A stretch of DNA of 64,000 nt from Monoplex corrugatus (Eukaryota; Mollusca; Gastropoda; Littorinimorpha; Ranellidae), in the NCBI GenBank assembly GCA_030674185.1, contig JAPXFY010000031.1:38547532-38611531 (forward strand). Direction: 5' to 3'. A model generated the notes under the pieces. That model ran no database searches. It had not been told where the DNA came from and saw only the letters and a program-made list of their open reading frames with translations. Made by a program: the position numbers and the translations under genes. Positions 31,986 through 42,743 of this stretch are shown here, piece after piece (within the stretch, counting starts at the first letter, position 1; each line of letters opens with the position of its first letter).

Positions 31986-32595
31986 CATGAACAGACCCAT
32001 ACATGCAACCTGGTGTCTATAAATACTATAAACTAGTAATAGTAACAGTATGATAATAAATTATAAATGATTATAATTATATCGATAATAGTAATAATAA
32101 TGATGATAACAATAGTAACACGTCCTCTAATTCTGTTACAACAACAACTACATGTACTAGTACTAGTACTACTGCCATCACTACTAACACCAACCATCAC
32201 CACCACCTCCACCACCACCACCACCACCACCACTGATACTACTACTACTACTACCACCACTACTACTACTACTACTACTACCAGATCATTCTTGTGTAAC
32301 AATTGTCTCCAAATTCATTTGCACTCAGTGCACATTACACGCTTTACAATACGCAGAGTATGATATTTGCAGAAGCACGTACGTATTGCATATACACAGA
32401 CACATCTGAATACATATTGATAAACAGTATGTGAATATAATGTATTGACAGTGTTCAGCTATACATACACATATTTTTGTTGTCAAAAACGCTCACACAC
32501 ACAAACGATACAACACAATCAGGTCTTAGAAATGGAACCTCATATTGGTGGATCAACAACCATGATATCAGCAGTAGAAGGTCTGGGAGAACTTT
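31986..32595. repeat. AAT, CTA and CAC triplet repeats, then plain intron sequence
   Basis: Triplet runs at 32045-32285. The remainder to 32595 has no recognised feature. Confidence 0.8.
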
Positions 32596-33155
32596 ATGCC
32601 CCCATGGGGATGCCGGGGGCTCTTTCAGTATAAATAGTATCCCCACATTCTAGAAATTCTGTGCTAGAAATTCCCTCTTTTCCATCACTCTCTTTATTTC
32701 TGCCTTGTTCCTCTGCTTTCTGTTATTTTTTTCTATCATTTTCTGCCTTGCTGGTCCATTCACCGGTATGTGTTCCATAAAGTCTGACGTACTTTCTCTT
32801 AGGATTGACAATTGGGTACGTATGTTAAGTGCATTTTTGGCTCTAGGGAAATGAGATATGCAGAAACAATTTTGGTAATTTAGGCCCGTTTTTATGTATG
32901 TTTTAGTGTCCAAGTTTTGTTTCAATTTGTATTCAGGTTTGTTTTCTAAATCCCCTGTGTGATAAATTGGACGGAGTGGTCAATGCCAGGGGCATCTTCT
33001 TAGATTCTGTGCGCATATGCATTGATATGTGTATTTTAATTTTCTTTTTTCCTTTCTTACTTGTTAAAAGTATTGTGTGTTTTGAAACGGTTATTGCCCT
33101 GATATGGCTCTACGCAGTCGGCTGGGCTTTAAACAAAAATAATAATAACAAATAG
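32596..33155 (+). repeat. Interspersed repeat family A, full copy
   Basis: Head CCCCCATGGGGATGCCGGGG with CTCTTTCAGTATAAATAGTA and TCCCC, tail GGCTCTACGCAGTCGGCTGG then TTTAAACAAAAATAATAATA. About 555 bp; best copy for a consensus. Confidence 0.78.
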
Positions 33156-33262
33156 CTGTGACTAAGACTAGAGCAAAAGGATGAGCATATCCCTTAGATC
33201 AGTTAACAATGTGTTCCAAACAGATGATGAGATGAAACTGAAAGCTCACTTATCAGCTGATT

Positions 33263-33469
33263 TAATCCTTTGACTCCCACACGCTATCCACCAACTGCAA
33301 AAACTTAACCCTTTGACTCCCTCCTTCTCCCCACAAGCTTCCCACTCCTTCGCTTTATCCACCAGCTTCCTGCAGGAAGGTGGTGGATAGGGTGAGGGAG
33401 TCAAAGGGTTAAGTTTTTTTTTAGCAGTGCAGGATGCTGATGGACAAGGTGCGAGAGTCAAAGGGTTAA
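33263..33469. mobile_element. TTAA-bounded foldback MITE-like element, copy 2
   Basis: Left end TTAATCCTTTGACTCCC, right end GAGTCAAAGGGTTAA. Interior TTCCTGCAGGAAGGTGGTGG forms the hairpin centre. 207 bp including both TTAA. Confidence 0.62.
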
Positions 33470-33684
33470 GGTTGCATTCTGGCACCGTCAGACGCTTTGG
33501 TTTTCAGGATTGTAGGGTTACGGTGTTTGATATGTGCAGAGGCAGACAGAAAGATACGGTAGTAAAGACCCCTTAAAACGGCGAAGATACGGTACAAAAG
33601 ATCCATTAAATGGCAATGTGCAAGGCTTACAATTCTAGACTGGCAGCGAGATTTGATTGCAAATCAGTGGAGTTCTTTGAGTGA

Positions 33685-34135
33685 TGGTGTTACATGATGA
33701 CGATGATGATCATGATCATGTGCCCTGCCGCATGGCGTTGGCGATCATGGCCCTCCATATGCATCTATACCTTGTTGCCGCAAGCACATCATCCACCCTG
33801 TCTGTCCTCAGCCACCCTGCAAATCCGTCCAATATTTTCTCCCTGGGTCTACCTGGTGCTCTCTTTCCCTCCACCTTTCCTGTTGTGACCAGGTGCTCTA
33901 ATTCCCCTTTCCTCATAAAATGGCCTATGAATGTTGCCTTCCTTTTCATAAGCTTCCTTATCAATGATCTTCTTGTGTCTGCCTCCATCAAGTCTGTCTC
34001 GTTTGTTTTCTTTGCTGTCCATGGAACTCTCCACATTCTTCTTAGAAACCACATCTTAGCTGCCTCAATCTTGTTCTGGCTTTGCGTGTTGACTGTACAC
34101 GCCTCACAACCGTATAACATTATCGGTTCTATTTA
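33685..34135 (-). mobile_element. RTE-like LINE, 3' fragment
   Basis: The reverse strand is open for 134 codons: LYGCEACTVN, MWFLRRMWRVPWTAKKTNE, LIRKLMKRKATFIGHFMRKG, ELEHLVTTGKVEGKRAPGR, IANAMRQGT, then CAT/ATC triplets. Best preserved of the short fragments. Confidence 0.78.
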
Positions 34136-34139
34136 ACAC

Positions 34140-34445
34140 GTATCCTTTTCCTGATGTTAATTGATAGATAACACGATCACGTCTTTTTTTCTTCATGATC
34201 AGACGTGCTGCATTTTCTGAACCCTTTTGCAGTCGTGAAATTTACTCTGCTTGTCAGCCAGCTCGCACAGAATTACAGTAGTCTGGCTGGGAAGTTGTTG
34301 TAGCAGAGAAAAGTTGTTTACATGTCGTTTTGGACAGATATGCATCATATGGTCTGCTGGAAGTGATACTTCTGAGTTCTTAGAAAGAACCACGGCCAAT
34401 GTTGCTGGTGTGTTTTTGCATAGACAAATTACGATCAGTCTTGAC
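34140..34445 (-). pseudogene. CR1/L2-like LINE RT fragment (decayed)
   Basis: The reverse strand reads SKTTCKQLFSATTTSQPDYC, NSVRAG, ISRLQKGSENAARLIM and KKKRRDRVI, homologous to the DYCNSLL..LP...RLQ..QN.AARL region of copy 1. Stops interrupt it. Confidence 0.6.
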
Positions 34446-34469
34446 CCCAAAGCATTTTCAAAACGAGTG

Positions 34470-34880
34470 TGTCTGCCCGTGTTCAAGCAAACAGAAACCA
34501 GAAGAAAAAAAAAACACGAAAAAAAAAAAGAACCAGAACGCGTATTTAGTACAAACAGACAGGACAAGCGCAAATTTTCGGCCAACTGGCCTTCGTCAAG
34601 CGTAGACTAAGCTTACAAACGAACAAACGCCAAAAACAAAAATCAGGAGAAAAAGACTGAAACTTCCCTGCTGCTTTGTCCAGTGTGAGGGAAAAAAGGG
34701 CAGGAGGGAAGTTTCAGTATTTTTCTCCTAATTTTTGTATTTGGTGTTTGTTCGTTTGTGATTTTAGTCTACGCTTGACAAAGGCCAGTTGGCCGAAAAT
34801 TTGCGCTTGTCTTGTTTGGTTGTATCAAAGGCGTGTTCTGATTCTTTTTTGGTGTTTTTTTCTGGTTCCCAAGGCATTTG
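34470..34880. mobile_element. Family H palindrome (two inverted arms, short loop)
   Basis: The left arm (about 34490-34660) and right arm (about 34712-34875) are reverse complements at roughly 85-90% by eye. The spacer of about 50 bp centres on CTGCTTTGTCCAGTGTGAGG. Each arm has CGCTTGACAAAGGCCAGTTG-type core and GCGCAAATTTTCGG-type flank. Confidence 0.75.
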
Positions 34881-35296
34881 ACAGGGTTTGGAATAAAATA
34901 TCGGAACCACCAATATTTGCACTTACATTGCCAACTAAACCAAGTTGAAAAGTAGTGCAAGGCAGTTATTGCTTGTTTTGTCTGTGGATTAACTTAGCCA
35001 TACATTGTATTGTTACAACACAAGAGACAACAACCCACCAAACGATACAAACAACATGGGAAAAAAAGAAGAAAAAAGAAAACGAGTGTGACACCTTGTT
35101 TTCTGTGTATAGCTTGACTTCCCACTATGCATGACAAAGACAGAAAAGGAACCTGGACACTTTGTATGCTTCTGTACGAATGTTTGTCTTGCCTTACCAC
35201 GATATTTGAAAGAGGATGTATTGATATTATGCACACTCACACACTCAAACACACACACACACACATTTCCACACTTTTTACTTTTTTTGCTTGCAG

Positions 35297-36188
35297 TCCC
35301 ACCAAAGGCTTTCGCGGAAGACAAGATCCCGCCAGGCACTAAACCAGAAGGCAAGGAGGAGGACCAGAAGGGTGAGAAGCTGACCACACCCTCAGCCAGA
35401 AGACCCGAAAAGAAAAAGAGGTCGGGCTCCAGACGCCAGTCCAAAGTGGAACAAGAGGATGTAAGTACCAAACAAGAAGACTCCACTGAATCGACAGAGC
35501 AGGAGGATCACCGCAGAAGCATCTCTCGTGCCAAGACAAAGGGCAAAGGTGAGCCCCCCAGTAAAGGCGAGGCAGCCAGTAAGAGCCAGCCATCAAGTAA
35601 ACTGCCCAGTAAGACTGAGCCATCGACTAAAACACGGAGTAAGAGTGAGTCGAATAAGGGTGAGCCTTCGAGTAAGGGTGAGCCTCCGAGTAAAGGTGAG
35701 CCTTCCAGTAAGGCTGCAAAACAGAAAGCCGCAGAGAAGGAGGGACGGGGGAAAGGAGCCATCCGTAAAGAGAAGGATGAAAGCTTGAGCAGATCTGGCA
35801 GCGCGTCGAGCCTGAGAGACCCCAAAAAGATCAAGGCAGAGCGGGCAGAGAAAGCGAAGCCACAGCCAAAAAAGGTTGCGCAGGAGAAGAGCTCTAAGGA
35901 AGAGAAACCCAAAGCGAAGACGGCGTCAGCCCCGAAAGACGAAGAGCCGCAGGACGGGCAGGAGGATCAGCAGTCCCTCAAGGCGACAGACTCTCAACGG
36001 GATGTGGAGGAAGAGGGGGAGTGGGAGCCTGCGCGTGGTAGGGAAGCCTTGGACGATGAGGAGGAAGAGGGAGAAGTGGCTGGGGAGTATCGTGAGGAAG
36101 AGGAGAGACCCGGATCGGTGGATGATAAGTATGCTGATAGTGAGGAGCCCAAGACAGTGGTATCAAGGGAAAGCAGCCGGAAGAAACT
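35297..36188 (+). CDS. Host gene exon 2, disordered charged region
   Basis: Acceptor TTTTTTTGCTTGCAG ends at 35296 and donor GTGAGT starts at 36189. The exon encodes residues 67-363 plus two nucleotides. It opens PPKAFAEDKIPPGTKPEGKE and is rich in Lys, Glu, Ser and Pro. About six imperfect KGEPxSK repeats lie at residues 150-206 (35548-35715). A Lys-rich middle (KIKAERAEKAKPQPKK) and an acidic end (DDEEEEGEVAGEY) follow. No fold is expected. A consensus GTAAGT at 35461, in phase 0, is a possible alternative donor; it could join exon 5 in frame but not exon 3. Confidence 0.78.
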
Positions 36189-36235
36189 GTGAGTAGACTT
36201 AACTCGACGCAACATTGATATGTTTACTTAAAATT

Positions 36236-36352
36236 TCTTTTCCTTTTTTTTTTTTCCTATTGAAGTATTGTGTATGCTTTGAAATGGGTTTCGCGCTGAT
36301 TATGGCTCTACCGTGTACGCACTCGGCTGGGCTTTAGACAAGAATACCAATT
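36236..36352 (+). repeat. Interspersed repeat family A, 3' fragment
   Basis: CTATTGAAGTATTGTGTATG, GGCTCTACCGTGTACGCAC, TCGGCTGGGCTTTAGACAAG. Starts near exon 2's donor. Confidence 0.6.
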
Positions 36353-36639
36353 ATAAATACTGTAAGACTCGCAGTCATGTTTTTGTAGTTGATGTGAATA
36401 TTGAAGGCCAGTAATTGTTGTCTGCATGTCAATGTGTATTTCGACTTCGTGGCCAAACGTTTTGGGGGCATTGCCGTGTAGTATGTATCTGGGATTAGAA
36501 TTTACTCGTAACAAAATCTCTGGAAGTCTTATGGAATTTAGATGTTTAATTGCATTGTCTACATAGTTCTGAGAACTGTCGATACATTTCAATCTTTCAT
36601 GAAGCAACACAGGTCCATATCTACCAGTAGGGCAAAACG

Positions 36640-36900
36640 CGCGCGCGCGCGCGCACACACACACACAGACACACACACACACACACACACACACACGCCC
36701 GCGCACGCGCACGCACGTACACACACGCATACACACACACACACACACACGCGCGCCCGCGCACGCGCGTACACACACACACACACACACGCATACACAC
36801 AAACACACACGCACGCACACAAACACACAAACACACACACACACATGCACGCACACACACACACACCTACACACACACACCTACACACGCACACACACGC

Positions 36901-36937
<37 letters not shown>

Positions 36938-36949
36938 ACACACACACAC

Positions 36950-36997
<48 letters not shown>

Positions 36998-37010
36998 TAC
37001 ACACACAGGA
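36640..37010. repeat. GC/CA microsatellite
   Basis: Alternating purine-pyrimidine runs of CA with CG-rich segments (36640-36715, 36750-36770). It could adopt Z-form. Confidence 0.95.
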
Positions 37011-37081
37011 ATCCAGTGGGTGTTTGATGCTAGCTGAGAACTTTAAGCAAATCCTGTCGTATCTAACTCAACGCTGTGCAG

Positions 37082-37272
37082 AGGGAAAAAGACGGCTCCC
37101 AAAGAAACAGAAGCGGACAACGGAGAGCAGCCGGAGAAAGACGACATAGAAAGAGAGGAGGAGGAGCAAGAGGGTCAAGAGGCCCCCCTTGAAAGAGACA
37201 AAGAGTTGTCCAAACAGCGAAGCGAGGACGTGGAAGGTAGCCGTGAGTTCTATGAAGATGACAAGGCATTTG
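37082..37272 (+). CDS. Host gene exon 3
   Basis: CAG at 37079-37081, donor GTGAGT at 37273. The first A completes the codon begun in exon 2 (CT+A, Leu). Encodes GKKTAPKETEADNGEQPEKD, DIEREEEEQEGQEAP and EDVEGSREFYEDDKAF: still acidic and disordered. Ends in phase 1 with G. Confidence 0.82.
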
Positions 37273-37417
37273 GTGAGTATTTACAGTAGAATGTAATACA
37301 ACCCAATACATGAGTAGACATAAGGCCTATGAAAACGAAAGAGCGTCTGGCGTGTATTTTGCAGCACAATAAGAATATTCAATATAATACATTAGTATCT
37401 GTCCGAGCAATGAATAC

Positions 37418-37830
37418 GAAAGAGTAAAGCCAGAACAAAATCGAGACAGCGGAGATGTGGTTTCTAAGAAGACTGTTGAGAGTTCCATGGACAGCAAAGA
37501 AAACAAATGAGATAGTCTTGATGGAGGCGGACACAAGATCATTGATAAGGAAGCTTAGGAAAAGACAGGCAACATTTATAGGCCATTTTATGAGGAAAGG
37601 GGAATTAGAGCACCTGGTCACAACAGGAAAGATGGAGGGAAAGAGAGCACAGGAAAGATGGAGGGAAAGAGAGCACAAAGTAGTCCCAGGGAGAAAATAT
37701 TGGACGGACTTGCAGGGTGGCTGAGGACAGAGAGGGTGGAAGATGTGCTTGAGGCAAGGGATGGATACATATGGAGGGCCATGATCGCCAACGCCTTGCG
37801 GCAGGGCACATGATGCTGATGATGACATTA
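37418..37830 (+). mobile_element. RTE-like LINE, 3' fragment, in host intron 3
   Basis: MWFLRRLLRVPWTAKKTNEI, EADTRSLIRKLRKRQATFIG, HFMRKGELEHLVTTGKMEG. AGGAAAGATGGAGGGAAAGA is duplicated in tandem (37625-37673). Ends GCACATGATGCTGATGATG. Confidence 0.78.
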
Positions 37831-37902
37831 GTCTGTCTGAGCAATGAATACGAAAGAGTGTCTGGTGTGTATTTTGCAGTACAGTACGATAATACAACAC
37901 AA

Positions 37903-38178
37903 TTTTAGGTTCGTTAGGCCTGTTTTACATATGTTTTAGTGTCCTTAGTTATGTTTAAATTTGTATTCAGATATGTTTTTAAATCCCCTGAGTGATAAAC
38001 TGGACGGAGTGGTCAACACCAGGGGCATCTCCTTGGATTATGTGCGAATGCATTGACATGTGTACTTAATTTTCTTTTCCTTTTTTTTTCTCCTGTTGAA
38101 GTATTGTGTGTGTTTTGAAACGATTGTATCCCTGATATGGCTCTACGCAGTCGGCTGGGCTTTAAACAAAAAATAACA
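37903..38178 (+). repeat. Interspersed repeat family A, 3' half
   Basis: TTATGTTTAAATTTGTATTC, GGACGGAGTGGTCAACACC, GGCTCTACGCAGTCGGCTGG, TTTAAACAAAAAATAAC. The 5' half is missing. Confidence 0.7.
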
Positions 38179-38179
38179 G

Positions 38180-38312
38180 GGCTTATGTGCAGGCTTAGGC
38201 CTATACCATGATCATTTTGGTTCTTCTCCAGCACACAATATATGTGGCATAAGTGTAGAACTTGTTCTGAATATGGAGACGCCATCTTAAGAAACTGACA
38301 TTGAAAGTGAGA
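38180..38312 (-). repeat. Interspersed repeat family C, reverse copy
   Basis: GCTTATGTGCAGGCTTAGGC, CATGATCATTTTGG, ATATGGAGACGCCATCTTAA match the complement of 29810-29935. Joined directly to the family A tail. Confidence 0.55.
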
Positions 38313-38339
38313 CAAAGACGGAAGAGAATTTGACGAGTA

Positions 38340-38465
38340 TTTTGCGATACAATACAATACAATACAAATACAATACAATAATATTATACAACGATATGAC
38401 ACAATAGGCCTACAATACAATACGGCGCAATGCGACACGATACGATACGATACGACATAACACAA
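38340..38465. repeat. ACAAT and ACGAT pentamer repeats
   Basis: ACAATACAATACAAT then ACGATACGATACG runs. Confidence 0.85.
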
Positions 38466-38629
38466 GATTCCGTGTGGTTAGGGAACTCATTTAGTATTTT
38501 GTCTAAAGAAGTCAGAATAGGCCCTTAAGTCACTGATTGGTTCTGAAGACAATTATAGTTCATGCTTTCAGCATTTAATGATTTCATATCATTATCGTCA
38601 ACATCAGTGGGAATATTATTTTGTTGGCC

Positions 38630-38683
38630 GTGTGTGTGTGTGTATGTGTGTGTGTGTGTGTTTGTGTGTGTTTGTGTGTGTGT

Positions 38684-38766
<83 letters not shown>
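38630..38766. repeat. TG microsatellite
   Basis: Long TG run before the partial duplicate of exon 4. Confidence 0.97.
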
Positions 38767-38768
<2 letters not shown>

Positions 38769-38851
38769 CGCAATTGTTGTGTTCTGTTCTAGATGAAGAG
38801 TGGTTCTTGTTATCATCCTACGCTTCAATAAGAATATTTTTTGTTTGTTGC

Positions 38852-38856
<5 letters not shown>
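38767..38856 (+). other. Partial duplicate of the exon 4 acceptor region
   Basis: GTTCTGTTCTAG/ATGAAGAG followed by TGGTTCTTG parallels TTTTCTGTTTCAG/ACGAAG followed by AGGTATTCTTG at 38951-38981. Both would read Asp-Glu-Glu-x-Phe-Leu in the phase left by exon 3. No acceptable donor follows before the next TG run, so it is probably not used. Confidence 0.5.
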
Positions 38857-38905
<49 letters not shown>

Positions 38906-38935
38906 TGTGTGTGTGTATGTGTTGTGGGGTGTGTG
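38857..38935. repeat. TG microsatellite
   Basis: TG run just upstream of exon 4. Confidence 0.95.
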
Positions 38936-38964
38936 TTGTTTATTGCTGTTGTTTTCTGTTTCAG

Positions 38965-39041
38965 ACGAAGAGGTATTCTTGGCAGACAGTGAAGACTATA
39001 TCTCACGTGGAGTTATGTCCTCTGCCGCTGGCAGTGTAGCG
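38965..39041 (+). CDS. Host gene exon 4
   Basis: Acceptor TTTTCTGTTTCAG ends at 38964, donor GTAGGA starts at 39042. G from exon 3 plus AC gives Asp. Encodes DEEVFLADSEDYISRGVMSS then AAGSVA. Brings the frame to phase 0, kept by all later exons. Confidence 0.82.
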
Positions 39042-39064
39042 GTAGGAACATAGCACGATTGGAT

Positions 39065-39320
39065 TATGTGGCATTTACTTTGTGTCACCCTCATTATCGT
39101 CGTTGTTCTCACCAGTACCAGCAACAACATCGGTGTTCTAGCCATTATTATCTTTATCATCGTCATCAGCGTCATTATCATTATCTTCATCGTCGCATCT
39201 TCATGATCATCATTATCGGTATTGTTATCGTCCTTGTCATCCTGATTATTATTGATGTCTCCATCGCTGTTGTCCTAATCATCACCGGCGTTATCATGAC
39301 CATCATCATCGATTTCCATA
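39065..39320. repeat. ATC/ATT triplet-rich stretch
   Basis: Imperfect ATC, ATT and GTC triplets. Confidence 0.75.
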
Positions 39321-39396
39321 TTCCTTTTTCTCGAATGTGTATGCGGAGTGTTTGGCCAACAGTGCACTTGTGTTCTGCTGCATAATCTGCATACTT

Positions 39397-39965
39397 ACCC
39401 CATGGGGATGCCGGGGGCTCTTTCAGTATAAAAAATATACCCCACCTTCTGGAAATTCTGTGCTAGAAATTTACTCTTTTCTGTCTCTCTCTTTGTTTCT
39501 ACCTTGTTCCTTTACTTTCTGTCGTTTCTTTCTACCATTTTCTGCCTTGCTGATCCATTCATCTCTGTGTGTTCGATAAAATCTTACATACATTCTATTA
39601 CGATCGATAGCCTAATCGGGTACATGTATTAAACGTATTTTGGCTCTAGGGAAATGAGATATGCAAAAGCAGTTTTAGGTAATTTAGGCCCGTTTTTATA
39701 CGTTTTAGTGTCCCTAATTATGTTTGAATTTGTATTCAGGTATCTTTTTTAAATCCCCTGTGTGATACATCGGACTGAATGGTTAACGCCAGAGGCGTCT
39801 CCTCGGATTATGTGCGCGAATACATTGATATGTATATTTAATTTTCTTTTCCTGTTTTTGCCTGTTGAAGTATTGTATATGTTTTGAAACGGTTATAGCC
39901 CTGGTATGGCTGTACGCAGTTGGCTGAGTTTTAAACAACAGCAACAGTAACAATAAAATAACAAC
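39397..39965 (+). repeat. Interspersed repeat family A, full copy, in host intron 4
   Basis: CCCCATGGGGATGCCGGGGG head with CTCTTTCAGTATAAAAAATA, tail GCAGTTGGCTGAGTTTTAAA then AACAAC. About 565 bp. Confidence 0.75.
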
Positions 39966-40167
39966 AATCTCCATCGCCTCCTTATCATGATGGTAACCTG
40001 ACTGCAACGGCCGAGGAGATTTGGTCCAGTATGAATAAAAATGAATAAAATGAAGTAAAATGAGATAGAATAAGATGAAAAGAAAACAAAATTAGCAAGC
40101 AAAAAATAGAAGATAATGAAATAAAATGAAAGATTGTGTTGTGATTTTTATTTTTATTTTTTTTCAG

Positions 40168-40227
40168 AGACAAGATTTTGACGACGTTGTGAAGAGGATT
40201 GAAGCTATAGAGCGCGACTTTGACAGG
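40168..40227 (+). CDS. Host gene exon 5
   Basis: Acceptor TTTTTTTTCAG ends at 40167, donor GTCAGT at 40228. 20 codons: RQDFDDVVKRIEAIERDFDR. An amphipathic helix, consistent with a coiled coil. Confidence 0.82.
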
Positions 40228-40239
40228 GTCAGTTGAGTG

Positions 40240-40680
40240 TGTTGTACGTTCTTACGTGTGCGCTTATGTGTTTGTGTGCGTTTGTATGTGTGTTGTGTAT
40301 GTATGAGTGTATGTCTGTGAGTGTGTGTATGTGTGTGAGTGTATGTGTGTGTTATGTGTGAGAGTATGTGTGTATGTTACATGTATGAGTGTGTGTGTCT
40401 GTATCTGTGTGTGTCTGACTGTGTCTCTGTGTGTGAGTGAGTGTGTGTACGTGTGTGTGTGTGCGTGCGTGTGTGTATGTGTGTGTATGTACTAGTATGT
40501 TAATGTGTGTGTGTGATTTTGGAGGTGGCGTGGAGGGGGTGCGGGGACGCAAGCACGTGAATGCTTATGGGTTTGCTTTCCACTTCTTTCACTAGATTTG
40601 GTCTGCATGTGTGTGTGTGACTGAGTACGTGTGTTTGTGTGCACATCTGTGTGTGTATGTTTATGCAGTATGTGTTTCGG
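40240..40680. repeat. Imperfect TG microsatellite
   Basis: GTGTGTATG and TGTGAG type repeats, most regular between 40300 and 40520. Confidence 0.85.
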
Positions 40681-40908
40681 TAAGTTATAACTACACAAAC
40701 GTGTGTAGGCCTACTGTAAGATGACTTGTAATAATTTCCATGTGTAAATAATCAGTTTCTGGCAAAGTGCTTGGATCCATACTATAGGCTCTATCTGCAA
40801 ATGATATTTGATAATTTATCTGATACAGAGAGTTGTCTAGCACCTTAGTTGCCGTTCAAAACTCTATACAGTGGGAATGTGAAATAATTATTGTATACAC
40901 CCTACTCA

Positions 40909-40914
<6 letters not shown>

Positions 40915-40983
<69 letters not shown>

Positions 40984-41133
40984 ACACACACAATTACTCT
41001 CACACATATACACACAATCACTCGCATACACACACAGGCAGACACACTCACACACATATACACGCACTCACACACACAACACTAACACACACACACACAG
41101 AGCACATACACACAGACACACACACACCACACA

Positions 41134-41167
<34 letters not shown>

Positions 41168-41240
41168 GCACATACACACAGACACAAACAGACACACAGA
41201 AACACACACTCACACACAAATACACAAACACACACACACA
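40915..41240. repeat. CA microsatellite
   Basis: CA runs with interruptions. Confidence 0.95.
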
Positions 41241-41284
41241 CACACACGAACATAATGACGTGCACGAACACCACAAAACACATA

Positions 41285-41408
41285 ATAATTACATAATTTA
41301 ATAATTACAATATTTATATAGCGCAAAATCTTGATAAAATCAAATCTAAGCGCTGAAGCAGACACACACGCAAGCACGCACGCACGCACGCACGCACACA
41401 CACGCATG

Positions 41409-41472
<64 letters not shown>

Positions 41473-42603
41473 TGGCTATAAATGGAGAGAAAGAATAAAA
41501 GCAATAAAAGCAAGAATAAAACCAATGGAAAATTATAGAGAGCATAGCATATACAATTATATATTATAACCATGTGATTTCCTCCGAGAGGAGACAGGCT
41601 GCAGAGGGGGGGGGGGGGGGGTTGAGTGAGGTTAGGATTTTATGCGGAGGAGAAAAGGTGAGTTTTGAGAGCGGACTTGAAGGAGACAAAAGTAGGTTGC
41701 TGACGGACTGAGAGAGGAAGTTTGTTCCAGGAGAGTGGACCAGAAACAGAGAAGGCTCGTGGACCATAGGTATTGAGCTTAGTGCGTGGAAAGCGAAAAG
41801 TCAGAGGATCGGAGGCAGAGCGGAGGGTACGTGAGGGAAGATAGATCTCAAGTAGGCTTGACAGGTAATCGGGGGCTGCGTTATTGAGGCTTTTGTAGCA
41901 CATGGTGTCCAGTTTGTACTGTATGCGCTTTGATACAGGGAGCCAGTGAAGTTGTGCCAGGAGAGGAGATATGTGGTCAGCTTTTTTCTTTTTGAGTACA
42001 AGGCGTACAGCATTGTTTTGAATGCGCTGTAGGATGTGAATGGTGGAGGCAGGAAGACCAGACAGGAGTGAATTGCAATAGTCAATGCGAGACATTATGA
42101 AGGAGAGAACGAGTTTTGCAGTTGTTTCGACAGAGAGATACTTCCTGATCAGCCTTATACGATGGAGATGATAGTAGCAGGATCTGGCAGTTTGAGAAAC
42201 AAAGTTGTTCATGGAGAGGGTAGAGTCAATGCAGACACCAAGGTTTTTAGCTGAATCAGAAATTGGGACTGATGTGTTACATAATGGGAGAGAAAGAGGA
42301 GGCAGCTGAGAAAGTTTCTGACGGGTGCCAATGAGGATAGCTTCTGTTTTGTCGTCATTAAGCTGAAGTCTATTGTGTGTCATCCAGTTCTTAATGTCCG
42401 AGTAACACTCAGTGGTGCGAGTCAACAGGCGCTGTATATTATCAGGTGAGTCACTGTCTTGAAGTTGGGTGTCATCAGCATAGAAGTGGTGTTTTATAGA
42501 ATGGGAGTTGATGATGGTGGACAGGGGGGAGGTGTAAAGAGTGAAAAGAACAGGGCCAAGGACAGATCCTTGTGGAACACCACAGGTCAGGTATGCAGGT
42601 TGT
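41285..42603 (-). mobile_element. CR1/L2-like LINE, copy 2, in host intron 5
   Basis: Reverse strand. Same tail as copy 1 (GCGCAAAATCTTGATAAAAT region), same CA microsatellite (41365-41470) and G run (41606-41621), then coding sequence almost identical to 26949-27905. The 5' side ends abruptly at 42603, inside the GVPQG region, against AT-rich tandem sequence. Confidence 0.88.
41640..42603 (-). pseudogene. CR1/L2-like RT, C-terminal 320 codons, open
   Basis: Open from [20 protein letters not shown] through [10 protein letters not shown] to the natural-looking end [14 protein letters not shown] and stop at 41640. No frameshift, unlike copy 1. It lacks the N-terminal RT, so it is inactive by truncation only. 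Confidence 0.88.
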
Positions 42604-42703
42604 ATCTCAGCTATAAAATTATTTACAAAATCCAGATTTACAAAAAGAGTTACAGTTCTACTTTTTACACACTCACTCACACACACACACAGACAGACAA
42701 ACA

Positions 42704-42743
<40 letters not shown>

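Noticed and set aside
34876..34910. KAFDRVWNKI, a possible RT catalytic motif
   Set aside because: Only about a dozen residues with no supporting sequence around; too short to call.
35508..35912. Reverse frame over exon 2 (Ser/Leu-rich)
   Set aside because: Shadow of the Lys/Glu/Ser-rich coding strand, which is joined in phase to exons 1 and 3.
36640..37010. Bidirectional Cys/Val and His/Thr frames
   Set aside because: CA/TG microsatellite translation, as at 19450, 40915, 44912, 51000 and 56125.
38800..39053. Extended frame through the exon 4 copy and TG repeat
   Set aside because: It relies on translating TG repeats as Cys-Val; no usable donor is present after the copied codons.
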